From Burkholderiales bacterium (lineage in GTDB: Bacteria > Pseudomonadota > Gammaproteobacteria > Burkholderiales > SG8-39): 49,713 bases of DNA. The translations under genes and the position numbers were made by a program. The notes below the pieces were generated by a model that was not told the origin of the DNA, did not search any database, and saw only the letters and a list, made by a program, of their open reading frames with translations. How positions within the stretch are numbered: the first letter of the stretch is position 1; the number at the start of each line of letters is the position of its first letter. Location: assembly GCA_020848075.1 (NCBI GenBank), contig JADLAV010000024.1, positions 1 through 49,713 of the forward strand, read 5' to 3'. Below are positions 25,628-33,747 of this stretch, piece by piece.

Positions 25628-26227
25628 ATGCGAACCACGACCAGACTACTCACGCTGATCGCCGCCGCGATGGTCGCCGGCACCGTATTCGCCCAGCCGC
25701 AAGGCCCGGGCTATGGACCGGGCATGATGGGTCAGGGCGCAGGGCCCGGCATGATGGGCGGCTACGGGCCCGGAGGCGGACGCGGCTACGGTCCGGGCTA
25801 CGGCATGGGGCCCGGCATGATGGGCGGATACGGTCCAGGGTACGGCATGGGCCCAGGGATGATGGGCGGCTACGGCCGGGGTTACGGCATGGGCCTCGGC
25901 ATGATGGGCGGTCCGCTCGGGGCGCTCGATCTGACTGACGCCCAGCGTGCGCAGATCAACAAGATCCAGGACGAAACCCGGCGTAAGAACTGGGACGTGA
26001 TGGGCAAGATGCAGGACGAGCGGGCGAAGCTGCGCGACGCCTACGCGAGCGGCACGGCCGACCGCGCCGCGATCCTCGACGCGTACAAGCGGATCGGCGA
26101 CCTGCGCCTGCAGCGGATCGAGAACGGGCTCGACGCGCGGGAGAGAATCCAGGGTGTCCTGACCAAGGAGCAGCGTGAGCAGCTGCGTCGCTGGGGCCCT
26201 TGGTGGATGGGTGACGACGCCGGGTAG
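25628..26227 (+). CDS. Gly/Met-repeat periplasmic protein with LTxxQ (CpxP/Spy-like) domain
   Basis: A 199-residue exported protein (signal peptide to about residue 22). Residues 26-97 are a low-complexity region made of Gly, Tyr, Pro and Met with five GMMG motifs, including three 14-residue repeats. Met-rich periplasmic segments of this sort bind Cu(I) in other proteins. The second half is helical with DLTDAQRAQINKIQDET and LTKEQREQLRR, two LTxxQ motifs typical of CpxP/Spy/ZraP-type chaperones and metal sensors. AGGAGA precedes the ATG at 25628. It follows the DUF411 gene by 35 bases. A copper-buffer or chaperone role is my inference. Confidence 0.8.
   Translation: MRTTTRLLTLIAAAMVAGTVFAQPQGPGYGPGMMGQGAGPGMMGGYGPGGGRGYGPGYGMGPGMMGGYGPGYGMGPGMMGGYGRGYGMGLGMMGGPLGALDLTDAQRAQINKIQDETRRKNWDVMGKMQDERAKLRDAYASGTADRAAILDAYKRIGDLRLQRIENGLDARERIQGVLTKEQREQLRRWGPWWMGDDAG
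25784..25909 (+). repeat. Three 42-bp tandem repeats in the Gly/Met protein gene
   Basis: Three contiguous 42-base units encode GYGPGYGMGPGMMG, the same again, and GYGRGYGMGLGMMG (residues 53-94). The copies differ slightly in DNA. Less regular GPGMMG units precede them. The array is in frame and likely to vary in copy number between strains. Confidence 0.85.
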
Positions 26228-26324
26228 CCGCGTCCCAGGACGGAAGTGGCGGAGCCTCGTGCTCCCCGGAGCGCGGGAAGGATTGCTATTCTTGCGATCT
26301 TTCTTCGCATCCGGATACAGGGAA

Positions 26325-27512
26325 ATGAATGAGCGACAAATGAAGCGGCGCCGGTTTTGCCGCCGCCTCTTCACCGGCATCGCCGCAGGCGTCACACTGC
26401 TTTCCGCGGGCATCGCGGCCGCGCAGCCCGCGCGCCAGATCGAGACCGTGCCGGGCATGCCGCCGGTGGTCGATCCCGCGAATCTCTACAGCGAGATCGC
26501 GGCGGGCCACATGCGGTCCGACGTCGCCACCGATCTGACGCGGATCTACGTCCCGAACCGCCGCTCGAATGACGTGTCGGTGATCGATCCTGCCACGATG
26601 CAAGTGGTCGATCGCTTCAAGGTCGGCCTCAACCCGCAGCACGTCGTGCCCTCGTGGGACCTGAAGACGCTCTGGGTGACCAACAACGCGGAAGGGCGCA
26701 CCGACGGAACGCTCACGCCGATCGACCCGAAGACGGGCAAGCCGGGGCCGAGCATCCCGGTGGACGACCCGTACAACATGTACTTCACGCCGGACGGCCG
26801 CTCGGCGATCGTGGTGGCCGAGGCGCACCAGCGGCTCGACTTCCGGGACCCGCAGACGATGGCGCTGCAGAGCTCGCTCGCGGTTCCCGAGTGCGCGGGC
26901 ATCAACCACGCCGAATTCTCGATCGACGGCCGCTACGCGCTCTTCACCTGCGAGTTCGGCGGCCGGTTGGCGAAGATCGACCTCGTCGGCCGCAAGGTGG
27001 TCGGGTATCTGAAGCTGACGAAAGGCGGCATGCCGCAGGATGTGCGCATCTCGCCCGACGGCGCGGTGTTCTATGTCGCCGACATGCGCGCGGGCGGCGT
27101 GTTCATCGTCGACGGCGACAAGTTGGCCGAGATCGGATTCATCCCGACCGGCGCCGGGACGCACGGGCTCTACCCCAGCCGGGACGGCGCCAAGCTCTAC
27201 GTCGCCAACCGCGGCTCGCGGCACGTCCACGGCGCGCCTGGCGGCAAGGGCAGCGTCTCGGTGATCGACTTCGCGACGCGCAAGGTCGAGGCGACGTGGC
27301 CCATTCCGGGCGGGGGGAGTCCCGACATGGGCAACGTGAGCGCCGACGGGACGGTGCTCTGGCTGTCCGGCCGGTTCGACGACGTCGTGTACGCCATCGA
27401 CACCGCGAGCGGCGAAGTGAAGAAGATCCGGGTCGGCAGCGAGCCGCACGGGCTCACGGTGTGGCCGCAGCCGGGGCGCTATTCGCTCGGGCACACCGGG
27501 AACCTCCGTTGA
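26325..27512 (+). CDS. YVTN-type beta-propeller protein, exported
   Basis: A 395-residue protein with an N-terminal export signal RRRFCRRLFTGIAAGV, which could suit Tat or Sec. ATG at 26325 is taken as start; ATG at 26340 is equally possible. The mature part has repeated beta-propeller blades: RIYVPNRRSNDVSVIDPATMQVV, WVTNNAEG, GAVFYVADMRAGGVFIVDGD, KLYVANRGSRHVHGAPGGKGSVSVIDFATRKV and DVVYAIDTASGEVKKI. Such YncE/YVTN proteins are often next to metal or c-type cytochrome genes. Substrate unknown. It ends in a TTGA overlap with a possible alternative TTG start of the thioredoxin gene. Confidence 0.82.
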   Translation: MNERQMKRRRFCRRLFTGIAAGVTLLSAGIAAAQPARQIETVPGMPPVVDPANLYSEIAAGHMRSDVATDLTRIYVPNRRSNDVSVIDPATMQVVDRFKVGLNPQHVVPSWDLKTLWVTNNAEGRTDGTLTPIDPKTGKPGPSIPVDDPYNMYFTPDGRSAIVVAEAHQRLDFRDPQTMALQSSLAVPECAGINHAEFSIDGRYALFTCEFGGRLAKIDLVGRKVVGYLKLTKGGMPQDVRISPDGAVFYVADMRAGGVFIVDGDKLAEIGFIPTGAGTHGLYPSRDGAKLYVANRGSRHVHGAPGGKGSVSVIDFATRKVEATWPIPGGGSPDMGNVSADGTVLWLSGRFDDVVYAIDTASGEVKKIRVGSEPHGLTVWPQPGRYSLGHTGNLR

Positions 27513-27529
27513 CAGCGCGCACCGCGCGT

Positions 27530-28192
27530 GTGAGCGAGCCGCAGGCCGGCCCCCTTGTCCCTGCCGTGACCACGTCACCCAATCCAGGCCCGGAGAGTCC
27601 GAGCGGTGCGGCGCTCGGGCGCAAGGTCCGCGCGTGGCTCGTTGCGATCGGCGTGTTGGTGCTGGTGGCGGTGACGATGGGGGTACTGCAGGAAGCGACC
27701 CGCTCGCGCGACGCGACCCGCTTGCGGCCGCCCCGTCTGACGATGCACGCGGAGCCGCGACCGCTGCCGCCCCTCGACATCCGCGACGCGGATGGCAAAC
27801 CCGTTCCGTTGGAGCGCTTTCGCGGCAAGGTGGTGTTGCTGAACGTCTGGGCGACCTGGTGCGGGCCCTGCCGCGTGGAGATGCCGACGCTCGACCGGCT
27901 GCAGGCGCGCCTCGGCGGCGCCGACTTCGAGGTGGTCGCGCTCTCCACCGACGTGGAAGGCGCGAAAGCGGTGCGCGAGTTTTACGATTCGCTGAAGATC
28001 ACGCGCCTTGCGACCTACGTGGAAGGCGAGGGCAACGTCCTCACCCCGCTCGGAGCGCCGGGCCTGCCGACCACGCTGGTCGTGGACGCGAAGGGCCGCG
28101 AGGTCGCGCGCGCCCTGGGTGGGGCCGACTGGGAGGCGCCGGATGTGCGGAAGCTGATCCGGTCTCTCGTCGCGGAGACTCAAGCAAAGTGA
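27530..28192 (+). CDS. TlpA/ResA-like thioredoxin, membrane anchored
   Basis: A periplasm-facing thiol-disulfide protein of 220 residues from GTG 27530; a TTG at 27509 is an alternative. One membrane segment (about 34-53) is followed by a thioredoxin domain with NVWATWCGPCRVEMPTL (C111, C114) and the cis-proline GAPGLPTTLVVD. Proteins of this type reduce heme-binding cysteines of cytochromes c or copper-site cysteines. Between a beta-propeller gene and a cytochrome c gene, either role is plausible. The first residues VSEPQ resemble the start of the next gene (VSEPR). Confidence 0.88.
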   Translation: MSEPQAGPLVPAVTTSPNPGPESPSGAALGRKVRAWLVAIGVLVLVAVTMGVLQEATRSRDATRLRPPRLTMHAEPRPLPPLDIRDADGKPVPLERFRGKVVLLNVWATWCGPCRVEMPTLDRLQARLGGADFEVVALSTDVEGAKAVREFYDSLKITRLATYVEGEGNVLTPLGAPGLPTTLVVDAKGREVARALGGADWEAPDVRKLIRSLVAETQAK

Positions 28193-28202
28193 GTCTTCCG
28201 CC

Positions 28203-28709
28203 GTGAGCGAGCCGCGCAAGCACCGGCTCGCCGCCGCCCGCCGCCGCCCGAACCTCGGTTGGCTGGTCGTCGTGCTGATCCTCGTCGCTGCTGCGGCGGC
28301 GGTGTGGTCGATCGCGCAGCAGTCGACGGGCTCGCGCGCGGATCCGGGCGACGCGAAGCAAGTCGCGCTCGGGAAGACGATCTACGACCAGCACTGCGCC
28401 TCCTGCCACGGCGCGCGCCTGGAGGGCCAGCCGCGCTGGCAGTCGCGCCTGCCGAACGGCCGGATGCCTGCGCCGCCGCACGATGCGACCGGGCACACGT
28501 GGCATCACCCGGACGAGATGCTGTTCGGGATGACGAAGGAAGGCATCGTGCCGGGCAAGTACGCGCCGCCCGGTTATCAAAGCGACATGCCGGCGTTCGG
28601 CGCCACGCTCTCCGACGACGAGATCTGGGCAGTCCTCGCCTACATCGAGTCGCGCTGGCCGCGCGAGATCCAGCAGGCGCAACGCGAGCGCCGGCACGCG
28701 ATGCGCTGA
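28203..28709 (+). CDS. Membrane-anchored c-type cytochrome
   Basis: A 168-residue protein from GTG 28203, 10 bases after the thioredoxin gene. An N-terminal membrane anchor (about 19-38) is followed by a single cytochrome c domain with the heme motif CASCH (65-69) and a likely axial Met in SDMPAFGATLSDDEIWAVLAYI. The domain has an insert between heme motif and Met with HDATGHTWHHPDEMLFGM, rich in His. It ends the five-gene run and converges with copZ. Confidence 0.9.
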   Translation: MSEPRKHRLAAARRRPNLGWLVVVLILVAAAAAVWSIAQQSTGSRADPGDAKQVALGKTIYDQHCASCHGARLEGQPRWQSRLPNGRMPAPPHDATGHTWHHPDEMLFGMTKEGIVPGKYAPPGYQSDMPAFGATLSDDEIWAVLAYIESRWPREIQQAQRERRHAMR

Positions 28710-28739
28710 CCGCGAAGAATGTCGCTCAGCGCGCGTGCA

Positions 28740-28946
28740 TCACGGCTGCAGCGCTGCGTCGTAGCCCTCTTCCTTCACTGCCTTGATCAGGGACTGCGCG
28801 TCGGCGGTCCCCTTCACGACCGCCTGCGCCTGCTCGAGGCTCACGTCGGCGGACTCGACGCCGGGAACCTGCTTCAGCGCCTTCGTGACGCTCATGACGC
28901 AGTGGTTGCAGGTCATGCCGGTGACTTTGAGGGTGGTGGCTTGCAT
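28740..28946 (-). CDS. copZ: Copper chaperone CopZ (HMA domain)
   Basis: A 68-residue cytoplasmic copper chaperone, a single HMA domain with GMTCNHC (C13, C16) and the usual beta-alpha-beta pattern ending [10 protein letters not shown]. The ATG at 28946 has AAGGAG upstream. The open frame of copA continues 34 bases into it. It delivers Cu(I) to the two HMA domains of CopA or to the regulator. Confidence 0.95.
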   Translation of the reverse strand: MQATTLKVTGMTCNHCVMSVTKALKQVPGVESADVSLEQAQAVVKGTADAQSLIKAVKEEGYDAALQP

Positions 28947-31519
28947 CGTCGTTCTCCTTGCAGAAGCGGAATTGCGGTCCGATCTAACTGGGTCCCGGTC
29001 GCTGCCGGACCGCCGAGCGCCACGCGGCGCGCGCGTTGCGCGCCGGACGCCGGCGGTCCGCCGGGCGGACGCACGCGGCGCAGGCGCAGGCTGTTGGTGA
29101 CCACGAACACGCTCGACAGCCCCATCGCGAGGCCGGCGAGCATCGGGTTGAGAGTCAAGCCCCAGGCGGGATAGAAGACGCCCGCTGCGAGCGGAATGAG
29201 CAGGATGTTGTAGATGAACGCCCAGAAGAGATTGCCGCGAATGGTGCGCATCGTGCGCCGCGCGACCTCGAGCGCGTTCAGGAGGCCCCGCAGATCGCCG
29301 CGCGTGAGCGTGACGTCGGCCGCCTCGATCGCGATGTCGGTGCCGGTGGCGACTGCGATGCCCACCTCGGCCTGCGCGAGTGCCGGCGCGTCGTTGATGC
29401 CGTCGCCCACGAACGCGATCTTGCGTCCCTGCGCCTGGAGCCGCTGCACGGCTTCGGCCTTCCCGGAGGGCAGCACCTCGGCCTCGACTTCGTCCACGCC
29501 TGCCTGGCGGGCAATCGCCTGCGCCGTGCGGGCGCTGTCGCCGGTGATCATCCCGACACGCAGGCCCTTCGCCTTCAGTGCCGCGACCACTGCCGCAGAC
29601 TCGGGCTTGAGCGGGTCTGCGACGCCGAGGATGCCCCATGCCGCACCGTCCACCGCGAGATAGATCGGCGTGCGGCCGCGCTCGGCCAGCGCCGCAGCGC
29701 GTTCGGCGAGCGCATCGGCAGCGGCTCCTTCACGGGCGAGCAGCCGCGCCGCGCCGAGGAGCACGGTGTGGCCTTCGACGATCGCCTTCACGCCGTATCC
29801 CGGAATCGCCTCGAAGCGCTCCGCTTTCGGGTATGCGACGCCGCGCGCTTGCGCCGCGGCGAGGATCGCCGCGGCGAGCGGATGCTCGCTCCCCGAATCG
29901 GCGCCCGCGGCGAAGCGCAGCACTGCGAGCGCGTCGCCGCCCGGCGCCGGCTCGAGATCGACGAGCTGCGGCCGGCCCACCGTGAGCGTACCGGTCTTGT
30001 CGAGCACCACGGTGTCGACGTGGCTCAGCGCTTCGAGCGCCTCGCCCGTGCGGAAGAGCACGCCGAGCTCGGCGGCGCGGCCGCTCCCGACCATGATCGC
30101 TGCCGGGGTCGCGAGCCCCATGGCGCACGGGCAGGCGACCACCAGCACCGCGACCGCGCTCACGAGCGCAAGCGTGATCGCCGGCGCGGGCGCGAGCGCG
30201 AGCCAGACGGCGAAGGTCACCGCCGCGATCGCGAGCACGATCGGCGTGAACACGCTCACCACGCGGTCCGCGAGCCGCTGGATCGGGAGCTTCGACCCTT
30301 GCGCCTGCTCGACCATGCGGATGATCTGAGCGAGCAGCGTCTCTCTTCCCACCTGGCGGGCTTCGACGCGCAGCACGCCGTGCTGATTCACCGTGCCGCT
30401 CACCACCCGGTCGCCGGCGCGCTTCGCCGCCGGCATCGGCTCGCCGGTGAGCATCGACTCGTCGACGTAGCTCTCGCCCCCGCGCACCTCGCCATCGACG
30501 GGCACTCGCTCGCCCGGGCGCACGATCACGACGTCGCCGCGCACCACGCTCGCGATCGGCACGTCGGCCTCGACGCCCTCGCGTACCACGCGCGCGGTCT
30601 TTGCCTGCAGACCGACGAGCTTCCGGATCGCTGCGCCGGCGCGGCCCTTGGCGAGCGCCTCGAGATACTTGCCCATCAGGATCAGCGTGACCACGACCGC
30701 CGCCGGCTCGAAGTAGAGGTGGCGAGCCTGAGCCGGGAGGAGCCCTGGTACGAGGACGACGGCGGCGCTGTAGAGCCACGCCGCGCCGACGCCGGTCATC
30801 ACCAGGCTGTTCATGTCGGGGGAGAGATGGCGAAACGCAGCCCAGCCCGAGCTGAAGAAACGGCGGCCCGGCCCGAAGACCACCGCCGTGCCGAGCGCGA
30901 GCTGCACCCATTCCCAGAAGCGCTGCGTCGGCGCGACCCGCGCCAGCGCTTCGGCGAGCCCAGGCACGACCATCGGACCCATCGCGAGCGCGAGGAGCGG
31001 AACCGACAGCACCGCCGCGCCCACCGTGTCATGGAGCCGTGCACGCAGTTCCGCCTCGCGCGCGCGCACCTCGACGTCCTCGGCCGCGGAACCCTCTTCC
31101 CGGTCGAGGGGGCGGGGCGTGTAGCCCGCCTCCGTGATCGCACGGCCGAGTTCCTCCGGCGAGACGGTCGCGGGGAAGTACCGCACGGTCGCCCGCTCGG
31201 TAGCGAGATTGACTATTGCTTCGAGCACGCCCGGTGTCTTCCGCAGCGCGCGCTCGACGCGGCTCACGCAGTTCGCACAGGTCATGCCGCCGACGCCGAT
31301 CTCGAGCTCGGCGACCACTGGGGCGTATCCGGCGTCCTTCACCGCCGCGGCGACGCCGGCGGCGGTCGCCGCGGTCTCGTCGAGGCGCACGCTCGCCCGC
31401 TCGGTCGCGAGGTTCACCGCGGCCGCGGCCACGCCCGGCACCTTGGCGAGCGCGCGCTCCACCCGCGCGCTGCAGTTCGCGCAGGTCATGCCCTGAACGC
31501 CGATCTCTAGCTCTTGCAC
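28913..31519 (-). CDS. copA: Copper-exporting P-type ATPase CopA
   Basis: A P1B-type Cu(I) pump of 868 residues. The GTG at 31519, with AGGAG upstream, overlaps the end of cueR. Two N-terminal HMA domains carry GMTCANC motifs. Eight membrane segments include the transport motif ACPCAMGL. The catalytic motifs are DKTGTLT, TGEP and GDGINDAP, and the HP pair is in SEHPLAAAI. After the last membrane segment the frame continues through a low-complexity tail of about 50 residues, running over the copZ ribosome site into copZ. Usual CopA ends near SLRLRRVRP, so the tail is odd. Confidence 0.96.
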   Translation of the reverse strand: MQELEIGVQGMTCANCSARVERALAKVPGVAAAAVNLATERASVRLDETAATAAGVAAAVKDAGYAPVVAELEIGVGGMTCANCVSRVERALRKTPGVLEAIVNLATERATVRYFPATVSPEELGRAITEAGYTPRPLDREEGSAAEDVEVRAREAELRARLHDTVGAAVLSVPLLALAMGPMVVPGLAEALARVAPTQRFWEWVQLALGTAVVFGPGRRFFSSGWAAFRHLSPDMNSLVMTGVGAAWLYSAAVVLVPGLLPAQARHLYFEPAAVVVTLILMGKYLEALAKGRAGAAIRKLVGLQAKTARVVREGVEADVPIASVVRGDVVIVRPGERVPVDGEVRGGESYVDESMLTGEPMPAAKRAGDRVVSGTVNQHGVLRVEARQVGRETLLAQIIRMVEQAQGSKLPIQRLADRVVSVFTPIVLAIAAVTFAVWLALAPAPAITLALVSAVAVLVVACPCAMGLATPAAIMVGSGRAAELGVLFRTGEALEALSHVDTVVLDKTGTLTVGRPQLVDLEPAPGGDALAVLRFAAGADSGSEHPLAAAILAAAQARGVAYPKAERFEAIPGYGVKAIVEGHTVLLGAARLLAREGAAADALAERAAALAERGRTPIYLAVDGAAWGILGVADPLKPESAAVVAALKAKGLRVGMITGDSARTAQAIARQAGVDEVEAEVLPSGKAEAVQRLQAQGRKIAFVGDGINDAPALAQAEVGIAVATGTDIAIEAADVTLTRGDLRGLLNALEVARRTMRTIRGNLFWAFIYNILLIPLAAGVFYPAWGLTLNPMLAGLAMGLSSVFVVTNSLRLRRVRPPGGPPASGAQRARRVALGGPAATGTQLDRTAIPLLQGERRCKPPPSKSPA

Positions 31520-31959
31520 TTTGCTCTCCTGCTTGAGACGACCGGCGCGCTTCGATCGCCTTCCTGGTTGAGCGCCGCGAGGATCGGGCACTCGCCCGTG
31601 TGCCCGTGGCCGCTGCAGCGCGCCTCGAGCGTCGCGAGCCCCCGCTTCATGCGCGCGAGCGCCTCGATGCGCCGGTCGATGTCGGCGATCTTCGCCTGCG
31701 TCGCGTGCTTCACCTCGCGCGCGGTGGCGCGCGGGTTGTCGCTCAGGGCGAGGAGCTCGGCGATCTCCTCGAGCGAGAAGCCGAGCGCCTGCGCGCGGCG
31801 GATGAAGCGCAGCCGCTGCGCCGCAGCCGCGCCGTACACCCGGTACCCGGCGGCGGTGCGCCGTGCTGGCGGCAGCAGCCCGCGCCGCTCGTAGTAACGT
31901 AATGTTCCGGCCCCGATGCCGGCGCCCTTGGCGAGCTTGCCGATGGTTATATTTTCCAT
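31507..31959 (-). CDS. cueR: MerR-family metal regulator, CueR-like
   Basis: A 150-residue regulator from ATG 31959. The N-terminal winged HTH begins [24 protein letters not shown] dimerisation helix follows, and the metal loop has C115 and C124 ([13 protein letters not shown]). CueR has seven residues between these cysteines, ZntR nine; here there are eight with two His, so metal choice from sequence is uncertain and copper is inferred from copA next to it. The gene overlaps copA by 13 bases and sits directly behind a MerR-type promoter, so it most likely regulates its own operon. Confidence 0.88.
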   Translation of the reverse strand: MENITIGKLAKGAGIGAGTLRYYERRGLLPPARRTAAGYRVYGAAAAQRLRFIRRAQALGFSLEEIAELLALSDNPRATAREVKHATQAKIADIDRRIEALARMKRGLATLEARCSGHGHTGECPILAALNQEGDRSAPVVSSRRAKCKS

Positions 31960-31983
31960 GCTGGATCGCTTCCCGGATCTCAA

Positions 31984-32014
31984 GCCTAAACCTTGTAGTA
32001 AGGTATAGAGTCAA
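31984..32014 (-). promoter_or_regulatory. MerR-type promoter/operator of the cueR-copA-copZ operon
   Basis: On the minus strand -35 TTGACT (32014-32009) and a possible -10 TTAGGC (31989-31984) are 19 bases apart, the long spacer typical of MerR-family targets. The spacer holds the dyad ACCTT-N5-AAGGT (31990-32004). The layout matches the E. coli copA promoter. The predicted start of transcription lies about 18 bases before the cueR ATG. Confidence 0.8.
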
Positions 32015-32095
32015 GCGTTCGCTTTTTCAAGCCGATTCCTCAACCCGCTTCTTTAACCCTATAACAGTCGTGGTTACCCGCGTGGATTCGCCGCA

Positions 32096-32479
32096 ATGAA
32101 ACCTTCCCCGCAGACCGAAAACAACGTCCTCGGCGGCACCCTGCGCGCCTGCAGCTACGCGCCGCTCACCGGCTACTTCCGCGACGGCTGCTGCGCTACG
32201 CACGCCGAGGACGGCGTCGCGCACCTGGTGTGCGTGCGCGTGACCAAGGCGTTCCTCGAGTTCAGCGTCGCGCGCGGCAACGATCTCGTGACGCCACGCC
32301 TCGAGATGCGCTTTCGCGGGCTCAAGCCGGGCGACAAGTGGTGCCTACACGTGCTCCGCTGGATCGAGGCCTGGGAGGCGGGCTGCGCGCCGCAGGTCGT
32401 CCTCGAGGCGACGCACGCGCGGGCGCTCGAGTACGTCGGCCTGGACGCGCTGAAGGCGCACGCGCTCGATCTGAACTAG
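32096..32479 (+). CDS. DUF2237 family protein
   Basis: A 127-residue cytoplasmic protein matching the DUF2237 pattern: NVLGGTLRACSYAPLTGYFRDGCC, then FLEFSVARGNDLVTPR, GLKPGDKWCLHVLRW and PQVVLEATHARALEYV. Length is normal. Function is unknown in the family. The ATG at 32096 has no strong ribosome site. The 136-base divergent region with cueR holds the MerR-type promoter on the other strand. Confidence 0.88.
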   Translation: MKPSPQTENNVLGGTLRACSYAPLTGYFRDGCCATHAEDGVAHLVCVRVTKAFLEFSVARGNDLVTPRLEMRFRGLKPGDKWCLHVLRWIEAWEAGCAPQVVLEATHARALEYVGLDALKAHALDLN

Positions 32480-32498
32480 GGATGCTCTGGAGAACCCC

Positions 32499-32538
32499 GT
32501 CATTCCGGCGGAATGGGCGCAAGCTCCGCGGGGATGAC
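32499..32538. repeat. REP-like imperfect palindrome
   Basis: GTCATTCCGGCGGAA at the left pairs with TCCGCGGGGATGAC at the right, an imperfect stem with GTCAT/ATGAC ends. It fills most of the 70-base gap between the DUF2237 and methyltransferase genes. Palindromes with such ends are common intergenic repeats in betaproteobacteria. Confidence 0.55.
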
Positions 32539-32549
32539 CCGATGGGGCG

Positions 32550-33236
32550 ATGACCGCCACGGATTCCACACGCGCCGAAGCCGCGGCGCGTTACGACGCC
32601 TGGTACCACACGCCGCGCGGCGAGTGGATCGGCGAGACCGAGTTCGCGCTCCTGCGCGACGCGCTCGGCGCGCAGCCGGGCGATACCGTGCTCGATGTCG
32701 GCTGCGGCACCGGGCACTTCACGCGCCTTTTCGCCGGGCGCGCCGGCGTGCGCATCGTCGGCCTCGATCCGGATCTCGCGTGGCTGCGCTTTGCCCGATC
32801 GCATGCGCGCGCGGGCGAAGCCTACGTCGCGGGCCGCGCCGAGCGCCTGCCGTTTCGCGATGCGAGCTTCGACCACGCGATCGCCGTCACCTCGCTCTGC
32901 TTCATCCGCGATCAGGATGACGCGCTGCGCGAGATCGTCCGCGTGACGCGCAAGCGCCTCGCGCTCGGGCTCCTCAACCGGCGCAGCATCCTCTACCTGC
33001 AGAAGGGGCGTGGCGGCGGGGTCGGCGCGTACCGCGGGGCGCACTGGCACACCGCGGCGGAGATCCGCGCGCAGATCGCGCGGCTGTCGCTGCGCGACGT
33101 ACGGCTCGCGTCGGCGGTATTCCTGCCTGGCGGCGGGCCCTGCGCGCAGTGGCTGGAGCAGCGGCTTCCGACTGGCTGGCTTGCCGGAGCGCTTCTTCTC
33201 GCGCTTGCCGATGTCCCGGCCCGAGGCGCGAAGTAG
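32550..33236 (+). CDS. SAM-dependent methyltransferase, class I
   Basis: A 228-residue cytoplasmic methyltransferase. SAM-binding motif I is VLDVGCGTGHFTRLF (about 48-62), followed by the acidic IVGLDPD loop and RAERLPFRDASFDHAIAV (motifs II/III). The overall pattern is of the UbiE/Methyltransf_11 group. The substrate cannot be told. The ATG at 32550 lies just after the REP-like palindrome. Confidence 0.85.
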   Translation: MTATDSTRAEAAARYDAWYHTPRGEWIGETEFALLRDALGAQPGDTVLDVGCGTGHFTRLFAGRAGVRIVGLDPDLAWLRFARSHARAGEAYVAGRAERLPFRDASFDHAIAVTSLCFIRDQDDALREIVRVTRKRLALGLLNRRSILYLQKGRGGGVGAYRGAHWHTAAEIRAQIARLSLRDVRLASAVFLPGGGPCAQWLEQRLPTGWLAGALLLALADVPARGAK

Positions 33237-33281
33237 CACCAGCGCCGCGACGCCGTCTGGCCCGCCCGACGACTTCGGCTT

Positions 33282-33332
33282 GGCGAAACAGACATTTACA
33301 ACTCGCTCCCGCGGCGAAACAGTTGGCTTACA
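33282..33332 (+). promoter_or_regulatory. Direct repeat upstream of small secreted protein gene
   Basis: GGCGAAACAG occurs at 33282-33291 and again at 33313-33322, 31 bases apart (about three helical turns). Each is followed within a few bases by TTACA. This arrangement suggests binding by a response regulator or similar protein before the gene at 33379. No regulator is known. Confidence 0.45.
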
Positions 33333-33378
33333 GCCCCGCCGTACAGTGCAGGCGTCGCAACCAACGAAGGAGAATGCG

Positions 33379-33687
33379 ATGAAACGCCTGATCGCCAAAC
33401 TCGCTGCCGGCGCGATGCTCGTTGCGCTGCCGCTCGCGGCACTCGCTCACGACGACTATCGCCACGGCGGGCGCGACGACCGCGGCCGTTACGCCACCCG
33501 CTACGACCATGGCTGGCAGCGCGCGCCGAGGTATGCGTACTATCCGGCGCCGGTGTATCGCGCGCACGAGGTCGTGCGCGTCGTCGAGCGGCCGGTCTAC
33601 GTCCCCGCGCCGGTGCCGGTCGCGTACCCGCGCCCGTACCCCGCGCCGACCAGCAGCGTCGACATCGGCTTCCGCATCTTCTTCTGA
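33379..33687 (+). CDS. Small secreted His/Tyr/Pro-rich protein, function unknown
   Basis: A 102-residue exported protein; the ATG at 33379 is preceded by AAGGAG. A signal peptide ends at ALA, about residue 23, so the mature protein begins HDDYRHGG. The mature part is rich in Tyr, Arg, His, Pro and Val (YPAPVYRAHEVVRVVERPVY) and ends SSVDIGFRIFF, a C-terminal pattern with Phe last that recalls outer-membrane association. Similar small proteins occur widely in betaproteobacteria without known role. Confidence 0.8.
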   Translation: MKRLIAKLAAGAMLVALPLAALAHDDYRHGGRDDRGRYATRYDHGWQRAPRYAYYPAPVYRAHEVVRVVERPVYVPAPVPVAYPRPYPAPTSSVDIGFRIFF

Positions 33688-33747
33688 TTTGATTCTTTCG
33701 GGCGGACGCTGCTTCGCGCGGCGGCGGGCATCACGCCGCCGCGCGGA

